Assembly: GCA_026398135.1 (NCBI GenBank)
Contig: JAPLTN010000060.1
Location: 1-35,280, forward strand
DNA: 35,280 nt
Direction of reading: 5' to 3'
Source: Verrucomicrobiota bacterium
Lineage (GTDB): Bacteria > Verrucomicrobiota > Verrucomicrobiia > Opitutales > Opitutaceae
Every line of letters starts with the position of its first letter. Positions within the stretch are counted from its first letter, which is position 1. Below are positions 12,001 to 24,000 of the stretch, in pieces. Under the pieces are notes generated by a model. The model ran no database searches and was not told where the DNA came from. It saw only the letters and a program-made list of their open reading frames with translations. Position numbers and translations under genes: made by a program.

Positions 12001-15000
12001 ATCGCCTCCAGCCGTAACATCCTCTCCGCCGATGTGGTGACTCTCGACAACACCGCCGCCGCCGCCGCCTCGACCACCACCCTCAACATCGGGCCGCTCA
12101 AACTCGTCGCCCCCAAGATCTCCATCGCCGACTTCGGCTTCAGCGACGGCAAGATCATCCTCACCATCGCCATCGGCGTCCAGACCGCCAGCCTCGCCTT
12201 CGGCGGCTCCGCCTCCGCCGGCCAGCAATCCTCCTCCGGCGTCACCGCCGACCTCACCGGCATCCGCGCCACCTTCGACCTCGCCATCGGCCTGCCGGGC
12301 AACTTCTCCCTCTCGCCGACCGGCAAGTTCACCCTCGAAGTGGACTCCCTCAAGATCGTCGTCCCCGGCGCCGTCGAGGTCACCGCCAACGGCATTCGCA
12401 TCGCCTACGATCCCGCCGGGGCCATCACCCAGGAAATCGTCCGCGTGGACCGCGCCCTCATCGCCTTCCCCGCCATCAAGCTCGCCGGCGAGATCTCCCC
12501 CTACGACGCCGAGCCCTTCAACCCCAACAACGCCCTCATCCCCGGCCTCGTCGTGCGCGGCGACGGCTTCACCCTCGGCCAGGCCCAGATCATCTACGGC
12601 GGCACCCTCACCGCCGGTTCCACCGCCGGCACCAACACCGCCCCGGGCGCCACCGCCGGCCAGAAGATCAAGATCGGCTCCATTCTCGAATTCGACGACC
12701 TCCGCGTCGGCGTCACCAACTTCTCCCTCAACTTCTCCGGCGCTTCCCAGCCTGCCTTCAACGGCTCCATCTTCTTCGCCACCGGCGGGGCGAAACTCTT
12801 CCCCGGCAGCACCCTCTTCAACGCCACCGTCGTCGATCGCAACACCGCCGACGACGTCAACGCCGACGGCACCCAGAACACCGAGGCCCTCCGTGTCGAT
12901 CTCACCTTCACCAACGGCCAGGTGGACGGCCTCATCTTCCAGGCCGACACCCTCACCCTCAACTTCGGCGGCTTCCTCATCCTCGGGGCCAAGGGCTTCT
13001 ACCTCGATACCAGCGCCACCGGCAGCAACCCGCTCGCCGTCTTCGGCGAACTGTCCGCCGACGTAAAGATCGGCACCGTCCAGCTCGGCGGCTCCGCCCG
13101 CAACTTCTACATCACCGGTGACGGCAACTTCAAAGCCGGTCACCCCACCGATACCTCCAAACGCTTTGGCGTCACCATCCGCGTCGGCGGTGCCGACGGC
13201 TCCGCCTTCAAGTGGCCCGACTGGCTGCCCATTAAGATCTACTCCATTGGTCTCGAATGGGCCGACATCGAGAACAACCCCGGCGACTTCGACCTCATCC
13301 TTTCCGCCTCCATCACCGGCCTCAAGGGCTCCCCTGGTCTCCAATTCAGCGGAGTGGTGGACGGCATCCGTATCCGCCCCAGCCTTCTTCTCGAAGGCAA
13401 ATTTCCCGTGGTCGACATCGCCGCCCTCGGCGTCTCCGTCACCGGCGACATCGGCGGTGGCAAAGTCACCGGCGCGCTCATCGGCGGCATCCTCAAGATC
13501 GCCAAGACCGGCTCCGGCCCCTCCGCCACCTACTCCATGATCGACGCCACCGACACCACCACTCCGGTGCACGACCGCGTCTTCTTCATGGGCGTCCAGG
13601 GCGGCTTCTCCGTCGCCGGCGTCGGCGGCCTCACCATCCGCTTCGCCCTCAGCGAACTCGGCCCTCTGGGCATGTTCGTCAACGCCGATATCCCCATCCT
13701 CCTCGAGCCCACCACCGGCCTCTCCATGACCGGCTTCGCCGCCGGCGTGGAGTTCTTCAAGACCCTGCCCGACATCGACGACGCCCTCAAACTCCGCGAC
13801 CCCGAGTTCACCGTCTCCGCCGCCCCCTCCGCCGACGGCTGGCTGTCCTCGGTCAAGAGCCAGGTCCTCGGCCAATACGTCGCCATCCAGGCCGACCCGT
13901 CCAAGAACGGCTTCAGCGCCGCCTTCACCTCGCCCATGCTTATCAAGGGCTCGGCCAAGGTCTTCACCATCTACACCTCTGACGTCGTCTTTAACGGCCA
14001 GGTCAGCGTCATCATCTCCACCGACGGCAAACTCCTCATCTCCGGCCAGCTCAACTTCCTCGCCAATCAGGTCGTCGTCTCCGGCAAGCTCTACGCCAAC
14101 CTCTCCAAGATCGCCTCCGGCGAGGCCACCGTCCTCTTCCTAGCCGACCTCCCCGAACAGCTCCCCCTCGGCCTCGGCGGGCCACTCATCACCATCGACG
14201 GTCGCCTCAAGATGGGCTTCCGCAACGACACCGGCGGCATCACCGATATTCCCGTTCTCACCTCCGCCGGTGAAGCCATTAGCGCCGGCCCCATCACCGC
14301 ATCCGTCGCCTTCCCCGGCGCGCTCGCCGCCGACGCCTCCCGCCTTAACGCCGGCCTCGGTTCCAATGGTCGCGCCTACATCGACGTCCTCTACAGCCCC
14401 GGCGCACTCCGTTCCCTCGACCTCTCCACCATCACGGATTCCGGTGCCGAATTTACCGGTCTTTTCACCCGCGCCGATGGCAGCATCGTTACCCTCACCT
14501 TCTCCGCCACACCTATCCCTGTCGAAATAAGCGTCGATGCCAACGGCCTCCCCGTCACCAACCTGCTCGCTACCACCCTCACCGCCCCGCAACTCAGCCT
14601 GAAGGGCATCCAGCGCTTCCGCTACGAGATCACCAACTCCGGCTTCACCTGGAGCCCCGGCACCCTCGCCATCACCTTCACCGCCGGCAGCTTCGCCCAG
14701 ACCGGCGGCACCGCCTCCGAGACCAACGCCGTTCTCACCCGTTCCCTCGTGGTCAATGGCGCCCTCGCCGTCCTCGCCAGCCCCCTTACTGGCAGCGAAA
14801 TCAATGCCGCCGCGCTCAACACCCGCGGCTATCTCGACCTCACTTTCTCGCCCAGCCAGGCCGCCGGCGCTTCGCTCACCCTCGCCACCGGGCCCCCGCT
14901 CACCCTCGCCGGCGCAGGTAAAGGCACCGCCGTTCTCGCCTCCACCGGAGTGCGCCAGGGCACGACCAACACCTACCGTTACACCTTCACCGGAGCCTTC

Positions 15001-18000
15001 GCCCCCGGCCTTGTTACCGCGACCCTCGCCGCCAACGCCATCACCGACTCCGCCGGCTACGCCAACGCCGCCCAGAACCTCTCCTTCACGGTCACCGGCT
15101 CCACCGCCGATTTTGTCGGCCTTTATGAAGGGGCCCGCATCAGCGCCAATTCCTTCTCCACCGGCGGCACCGGCTTCCTCGACGTCACCTTCACCCCCGG
15201 TTCCGGCTCCGGCTCGTTTATCAACGTTTCCACCCTGATCGACTCCTCCGCCGAACTCACCGTCACCCTTTCCGACGGATCCCTGCTCGCCCTCTCCGAC
15301 GATCCTATCCGCCTCATCGACGCCTCGCTCCAGCGCACCTTCCTTGGCACCGCCCTCAACGCCACCGCCGATACCCTTACCCTTTCCAACCACGGCCTCA
15401 CCACCGGCCAGCTCGTCCGCCTCACTTCCGCCCTCTCCGGCCTCACCACCGGCGATTATTACGTCACCGCCCTCGACGCCAATACCCTCCAGCTCCGAGC
15501 CACCCTCAATGCCGACCCGCTCGACCTGCCTGCCGGCCTCGTGACCGATGGCGTCACCTTCGACGTCTATAGCACCACCACCTTCCGCTACACCTTCACC
15601 GGCACGCCCCCGGTTGGGGCCGTGCGTATCGATGTTCTCGTCAACTCCTTCGCTGACAACCTGGGCGTCTCCAACCTCGCCGCCACCCTCTCCTTCACCC
15701 TCGCCCGCAGCACTGCCTCGCTAGTCAACTTCACCGATGGCTCCGCATACAACGGCTACACCGATGTCGCCGACGCCGATGGCAACGGCACCCTCGAGCC
15801 CGCCAAGGACAACCCCCTGCGCAACGGTAACATCAACTACGCCGCCAGCAGCAATTTCTACCCCGTCGCCACCGGCGTAACCACGAACACCACCAGTCCT
15901 TTCTTCGAGTTTACCTTCACCCCCGCCACCGGCGCTTACGATCCCGCCACCGGCGCGCTCATCACCCGCTACACCGGCGGCGCCCTCCCCGTCGGCCGCA
16001 CCAAGGAATTCCTCTCCGCCGCCGTCAACATCACCACCGATCGCATCACCCTCGCCAACCACGGCTTCGCCGACGGCGCCCAGGTCGTCTTCACCGCCCT
16101 CACCGCCGGTTCCGCCCCCGCCGGCCTGACCAGCGGCTCGGTCTATTTCCTCAAGGTCATCGACGCCAACACCCTCCAGCTCGCCTCCACCCTCGGCGGC
16201 ACCGCCATCGACCTCACCGCCGCGCCCGCCGCCGACAAGAAATTCACCCTCGCCCAGGTCGTCTCCATCGACGCCTCCACCGTCGCCGCCAGCGACCTCA
16301 GCCTCTCCATCGTCATTCTCCAGCAGCGCATTTTCTACGGCGCCGCGATCGACATCAGCACCAACACCTTCTCCGTCGCCGGCCACGGCTTCACCACCGG
16401 CGACAAGGTCACCCTCGGCGAATACACCGCCAACACCCTCCCCGAGGGTCTGGCCAGCGGCGACTACTACATCGTCAACGCCACCACCGACGCCTTCCAG
16501 CTTGCCTCCACTTCGGGCGGCACCGCCATCGACATCACCGGCACCGTCGCCTCCGCCTCCAAGTTCATCCTCAGCAAAGACGGCACCGCCTACACCGGCG
16601 TCACCATCACCGCCGTGCAACGCGTCTTCAAAGACGGCGTCGCCACCAATAATTTCCGCTTCTTCTACAGCGGCTCCATCATCCCCGCCGACCTAAGCGA
16701 CACCCTCAAGGTCACCCTCGCCTTCGCCGATGGAGCCGTCGCCGACACCACCGGCAACACCATCGCCGCCAGCACCTCCACCTTCTACGTCCGCAAGCCC
16801 GCCAAGTCCTTCTACATCGAGCTCTCCGGCGGCATCAGCCTCAACCTCACCCCCTACCTCTCCGAGCCCATCCTCTCCATCCGCGGCAACGTCGTCTTCG
16901 AGGCCAAGACCGTCGCGGTCGGCAACGTCACCGGCACCCGCTTCCAGCTCAACTTCGACGGCACCATCAAGGTCATCTACCTCGGCAACCTCGGCTCCGT
17001 CGCCGGTGTCTTCGTCCTCGACACCTCGAAGCCCACCTCCGGCCCCGACCCCGACGCCCTCTCCATCGGCGATTTCCTCACCGATCTCGGCGTGCCCGGC
17101 GCCGCCTCCCTGCCCGGTGCCAACATAACCCTGCCCAAGCTCTGGGGCGTCATCAAAGTCGAGACCAACCTCGATTTCCTCAAAAACATCGGCATCGACG
17201 TCAAAGTCGCCGGTACCCTCCAGCTCAACACCACCAAGAGCGACAAAGCCGAGAAACTCACCCTCGCCGGCATCCCCGGCGACAGCCTCCAGGGCGGCTG
17301 GGTCAACGGCGTCACCGCCAACGTCACCGCCCTCAACGCCGGCGGCGCGCTCCCCAGCCTCTTCGCCACCATCTTCCTCACCAACGGCAGCAACGGGTCC
17401 GTCACCGTCACCACCGTCAAGGCCGGCAGCCAGTGGCTCGCCACCGACGCCCAAGGCCGCACCTACGGCATCCTCGCCAGCATCGTGGACGCCAACGCCG
17501 GCACCTACCGCTTCGAGGTCCGCCGCGAATTCACCGCCACCGAGGCCGACGTCGCCAGCCTCAACAGCGGCACGCTCCCTGCCATTTTCACCGACGCCAC
17601 CGGCGTCTTCTTCAGCGCCACCGCGCTCACCGCCGGCTACACCATCACCACCATCATCCCCGGCTCCCTCTGGCGCATCAACGACATCAACGGCTCGGGC
17701 AAGAAACAGTTCTTCATCCAGTTTACCGACGCCGGAAACATCGGTTCCGCCACCGCCTCCTCCGCCCTCAAGTTCGTCGTCCGCGGCGAGACCCAGACCT
17801 TCAATCTGCAGTCCAAGACCATCCTGCTCGCCGCCTACGCCTACGCCAAGTTCACCATCGCCGGGGCCGAGCAATTCTCCATCGGCGGCGCTTTCGCGAT
17901 CAAGATCACCACCTCCTCGCTGGAGCTATTCGCCGACGGCTACATCAACTTCACCCCCGGCGGCGTTAAGATTTTCCAGGCCCGCGCCCAGGGCTTGATC

Positions 18001-21000
18001 ATCGCCCGATCCACCGGCCTCGTCGCCAAGATCACCCTCGGCGCCAGCCTCCAATTGCCCGGCATCACCATCGGCGGCAGCCTCGCCCTCCAGGTCAACA
18101 CCTACGCCCAGGACATCACCTACACCGTCCCCGTCTTCCTCCAGGCCGCCGTCGGCTATACCACCATCGTCGTCTCCGGCAAACCGCAGGAACTCAACGC
18201 CGCCTACGACCCCACCGCCACCTACACGCCCACCACTGTTCCCTCCGCCATCCGCGACAAGACCGGCGCCACCGCCGCCCCTTACATCGCCATCGCCGGC
18301 ATCGTCCATGCCGACATCCTCGGTGCCCTCGAATTCGACGGCGCCTTCTTCCTCCAGCTCTCCGGCACCGGCGTAAACACCAAGCTCGAACTCTACGCCG
18401 CCATCCGCACCGAGCTAAAGATCCCCGGCGCCAATGTCGTGCTCTTCAGCCTCAAGGGCACCGTCAGCCTCATCATCGACAAGGACGGCGCGGCCGGCTT
18501 CGCCTCGCTCCAGCGTTACGGCTCCTCCGGCTTGCCCCCCGGCTTCACTCTGGCGGCGGAATTCCAGATGGAGCTCAACACTGCCGCCGCCGCCCGCACC
18601 ATCCAGGTTTACACCTTCAGCGAGACCAGCGGGGCCAAGTCCCTCGTCACTTCCACCGTAACGCTCCAGGGCCGCTTCTTCCGCTTCAGCGCCGGCGGTG
18701 TGCTCTCCTTCAACGTCGGCGGCCTCTACACCGGCGCGGCCACCCTCACCGGCCAGTTCATCTTCACCATCGACGGCACCAACGGCTACGTGCAACTCGA
18801 AGCCCGCGTCGAGGCCGCCATCCTCGGCCAGACCATCGGCAGCGCCATCGGCGGCCTGCGTATCGGAGCCAACGGCACCACTCCCTATATCGCCTTCTTC
18901 CTCCAGGTTCAGGTCGGGGCCAACGCCTCCACCGGTCCCCCCGGCGGCGCGTCCACCCTCTCCGGCACCGGCTTCGCCATCGAATTCCGCCTCGGTTTCT
19001 ACATCAACACCCACACCTCGGACATCACCATCCAAGGCGTCGTGCTCAAGGCCACCGAGCTTAAGGTTAAATCCTCCGGCTTCGTCCAACTCTCCATCGA
19101 CGGTGTCGCCGGCATCCGCATCGAGGGCGAGATCGGCGTCGTGGTAAACGGCAGCGGCTTCAACGTCACCGCCAGCGGCCAGCTCACCGTCAAGCTCGGC
19201 AACACCACCGTTTTCCGCGCCCAGGCCACCGGCGGCCTCTCGATTGAAAAGATCAACGGCGTCCTTGCCATCGCCGCCGTCATCGCCCTCGACATCAACG
19301 CCGGCGCCCTCACCAGTGGCAACGGCTTCTCTTTCAACGCCACTTTCCGCCTCGAACTCAATACCACCGGCCAGGCCAGGACCTTCGGGGCCGTCACCCT
19401 CGAAGCCGGCATATACGCCCGCATTTACGCTTCCGGCTCCCTGGTTCTCGGCGCCAGTTCCGACACCGGCTTCGTCCTGTCCGGCTCCTTCTACCTTTCC
19501 GTCGGCACGATCAGCGGGGGCAACGTCGGCCTCATCGTCGCCGCCACCGCCGACCTCCAGCTCCGCGTCGGCGGAGTCAACGTCATCACGCTCACCGCCA
19601 GCGGCTTCCTCGTCATCGGCACCCAAGGCATCGCCGCCAAGGTCAACCTCTCCTCCAGCATCACCCTGCCCGGAGTCACCTTCAGCGTCACCGCCCAACT
19701 CCTGCTCAATACCACCGGCTCCGCGATCACCGTAAAGACCGGCCCCTCCAGCACCGATACCGTCGCCGCCGGCCCGCTCCTTGAGGTCAGTCTCTCCGGC
19801 AACCTCGTCCTCGCCAACACCGTCACGCTCACCGGCAGCTTCAAGATGCGCATCGACTCCGAAGGACTCGCCATCGAGGTCTTCGCCACCGCCGACATCA
19901 CTCCGCTCGGTACTTTGTCCGCCGGCGGTTCCCTCTACATTCTCTCGGGCTCGAATGGCGGGCTCGCCGGCTCCGTCACCCTCGTCGCCTCCGGCGGAAT
20001 CGGCTTCGCCGGGGTCTCCTTCCAGGGTCAGTTCCAGTTTGCGGTCAACACCACCGGCGTCTCCCGCACGGTAAAGGTCCTCAACGTAAACAGCACCACC
20101 GGTGAGGTTTCCGGCCTCATCGACCAGCAAATCGCGGCCAGCACCCTGATCCTGTCCTTCGGCGGTTCCCTCGTCGTCGGCCCCTTCAGCATCAAGGGCT
20201 CCGCCACCCTGACCCTTTCGCCCAACCTCATCCGGCTCGAATTCAATGCCAGCCTTGATCTCTCCCTCTTTGGCTCCGTCACCGTTCGCGGCGGGGCCGA
20301 GATCGGCTACGGCGCCGAATCCTACTTCGTGATGGCCCTCAACCTGGGCGTTAACGCGATCAACCTCGATATCATCGAGCTCAGCGGCGAGTTCACCCTC
20401 AAGATCAACACCAGCTCTCAATCCCGCACCATCGGCGGCATCACCGTCGGAGCCAACACCTTCCAAATCAAGATTGCCGCCACCGTGCGGGTCTGGGTCT
20501 TCACCCTGCGCGGCGAGGTCACCCTCACCAAGACGCCCGACTACTTCGAGGTCGCGTTCAACCTCCCGCTTAACTTCTTCAACGTCGTCACCGTCAACAT
20601 CAGCGGCTACCTGCGCTCCAACGGCCAATGGCGCATCAGCGGCGAGGCCAGCTTCCAGTTCGACTTCGGGCCGCTCTACTTCCGCGCCGGCATCGGCCTC
20701 ACCCTCTCCAACACCGGCTTCTCCGGTTACGCTTACGGCGCCATCGGCATGTCGTTCTCCATCGACTTCGGCCTCTTCTCCATCGACTTCGACTTCGAGC
20801 TCGCCTCCTTCTACGTCGGCTTCGAGTTCAACCTCGAAGAGGGCTCCATCACCATCAACGCCCGCGTCAATGTGCTTGGCTTCTTCACCGTCAGCGCCTC
20901 CACCAAGTGGACTTTCGGCAGCCCCCCCATCCTCGGCACCCAGATCGGCTCCGTCCTCTATCTCAACGTCGGCGTCGAGGCCGGCCGCCGCGTTTACGGC

Positions 21001-24000
21001 ACCACCACCGACTCCGCCGAGACCATGACCGTCACCGGCGGCGGCGGCAACAGCAGCTCCCAAACCATCACCCTCAGCGGCTTCGGCACCAAGAAGACCT
21101 ACACCGGCATCTCCAAGGTCGTCGTGACCAATTCCAACAACGGCAACGACCGCTTCGCCTTCTACGGCCTCAACGTCCCCATCGACGTCAACCTGGGCGA
21201 CGGCGACGACTCCATTGAGGTTATCGGCTCCGGTTCCACCACCATCCGCGGCGGCAACGGGAACGACAAAATTACCACCTCCACCGGTGCCGACTACATT
21301 GAGGGCGGCGCGGGCAACGATACCATCGTCTCCGAGTTCAACCTCGATACCTCTCAAGTGACGGTCTCCGGCAATGCCGGTTCGACCGGCAACGGCGACA
21401 CCATCCTCGGCGGCGATGGCGACGACAGCATCACCGGCAGCGCCGCCAACGACACCCTCACCGGTGGCAACGGCAACGACAGCATCACCGGCGGCGCGGG
21501 CACCGACACCATCACCGGCGGCAACGGCAACGACACCCTCAGCGGCGGCGCGGGTAACGACACCTACATCTTCACCGGCGGCTGGGGCACCGACACCGTC
21601 ACCGAGGCCGGCACCGACAATGCCGACACCCTCGACTTCAGCGCCGTCGGCACCGCCCTGACCTACAACCTCGGCGCCTCGAATAACCTCATCACCTCCG
21701 GCGCCAACACCGTCACCGAATCCGGCTTCCGCATCGAACGCTTCATCGGCGGCACCGGCGCCGATACCTATAACGTCTCCAAGTCCTCCGCCGCCAACCC
21801 CACCACCCTCATCGGCAAGGCCGGCTCCGATACCTACAACGTCACCTTCGGCGCCCTCGCCCAGAAGCTGACCATCGACGACACCGCCACCGCCACCGAC
21901 GACGACTACCTCTACGTCACCACCACCTCCGCCACCGACCTCACCGTCAACGAGACTTCCCTCAGCCAGGGCACCCAGCTCATCGAATACGTCGCCGACT
22001 ATAACAACGTGGACCGCCTCCGCATCGAGGCCGCCGCCGCCAAGGTCAACTTCGGCCCCGCCACCACCGAAGTCTTCGACCTCAAGCGCGACCTCCGCGT
22101 CAACGCCCGCGAGATCACCTGGACCGGTCGCCTCCACGCCGGCTCCTTCACCTTCAATTCCACCGCCGCCTACACCATCGGCTTCGACCTCGTCGCCCGC
22201 GACAACGGCTTCATCTCCCTCGTCACCACCTCCGGCAACATCGCCCTCAACGCCGGCCTCTACTCCGCCGCCATCACCGACCTCACCGACTCCGCCCTCA
22301 ACGGCACCGGCAACGGCGACATCACCCTCACCACCGCCGCCGGCGCCATCACCACCAACGCCACCGGCTGGCTCCTCTCCAGCCCCTCCAAGCTCGATTG
22401 GGCCCTGCGCAGCGCCAAATACACCGTGAACGACACCAACGGCCAGATGCTCGTCTCCGGGGCCACCTCCGCCGAGGCCGTTATCTACTACGCCAACAAC
22501 ATCCAGATCCGCGCCGCCCGCGGCGCCTTTATCCAGTCCAACGGCGGCAAACTCACCCTCGCCGCCACCCTCGGCGTCGGCGCCGCCACCGCCGGTTATA
22601 CCATCAGCCCCTACGCCCTCTTCATGGACGTCGCCACTTTCTCGGTCGTCGTGCCCATCAGCAAGAGCGTGTACCTGGTTGACCGCGACGACATCGCCAA
22701 CGTCTCCGCCAGCTCCGGCGGCACCCTCAACATCGTCTCCCTGCTCGGCCAGCAAACCACCACCCAGCCGATCAACACCAACACCGAGGTCGTCCTCTCC
22801 GGCGACCAGCTCGTGCTAAACACCGTCGTCACCACCACCAATAATATCTTCGTCTATCCCACCTCCCCGACCCGCAAACTCTACCTCATCCAGCTCAACA
22901 ACGCCGCCCTCACCGGCCTCGTGCTCAGCCAGTCCGAGCTCAACAACCTCATCACCTCCAGCACGCTCTACTTCGGCGCAGCCTCCAAACTCACGCCCAT
23001 CATCATCGGCAGCGGCAATTCGACCCGGATCACCTTCACCAACCTCAACACCATCCTGCGCGCCGACTACGTCCAGATCCTGTCCCCCCTCTTCGCCCAA
23101 AACCTCATCATCCAGGGCGACGGCAACACCGTTTACCTCGCCAGCGAGGTCGATACGCTCACCAGCCTCATCGACGACTCTGTCGTCGTCTCCACTTTCG
23201 GTCGCCTTCTCGCCTCCGCTGGCGATCTCCGCATCACCGGCGCGATCACTGGCGATAACCAGCCGCACACCGATTCCGTCCTCACCGCCAACAGCTCCGC
23301 CGACGACCTGGCCATCAACGCCTCCGGCCGCATCCAGCTCGATTCCGCCGTCGGCGGCAACGGTCTCCGCCACCTCACCCTCAATACCGACGCCGCCCTC
23401 GCCACCGCCGGCGACATCACCTTCGGCTCCACCCTCAAGCTCGAAGGCAACCTCACCATCGGTCGCGGCGACCGCATCACCTTCGCGGGCGACGTCACCA
23501 TCGCCGGCGACCTCGTCATCGAAGACGCCTCCTCCGTCACCTTCTCCGGCAAACTCACCGTCGGCGGCACCCTCCGCATCCTCCGCGCCGGTGCCGTAGT
23601 CTTCAACGGTGCCCTCACCGCCACTTCCCTCAATCTCGTCACTGGCGGCCCACTCACCTTCACCGCCTCCGTCCAAGTCGGCAGCCTCACTCTCCGCACT
23701 TCGGGCAACATCCTCTTCGCCGCCGCCGCCAACACCGCCGATACCCTCGACCTTACCAGCACCGCCCTCAACGGCCTCATCACCCTCGGCGCTTTCGCCA
23801 TCGGCTCCGGCAACGCCACCCTCACCGCCAACCGCATCGACCTCACCGGCCCCCTCACCGACACCGGCCCCGCCTCCCACCTCACCCTCAAGCCTTTCAC
23901 CACCAGCCGCGCCCTCGCCATCGGCACCGCCGCCCTCGGCGCCCCCGCCGCCGTGCTTGACCTCAACGCCAGCGACCTCGCCGCCATCCAGCCCGGCTTT

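Noticed and set aside
18415-22755. Long minus-strand open frames (about 1,400 codons each at 18415-22755, 4858-9234 and 27383-31609)
   Set aside because: They are antisense shadows. The sense genes use almost no TTA, CTA or TCA codons, so the reverse frames stay open. Their translations are low-complexity Gly/Glu/Ala/Asp strings with no domain, and the sense frame carries coherent repeat families.
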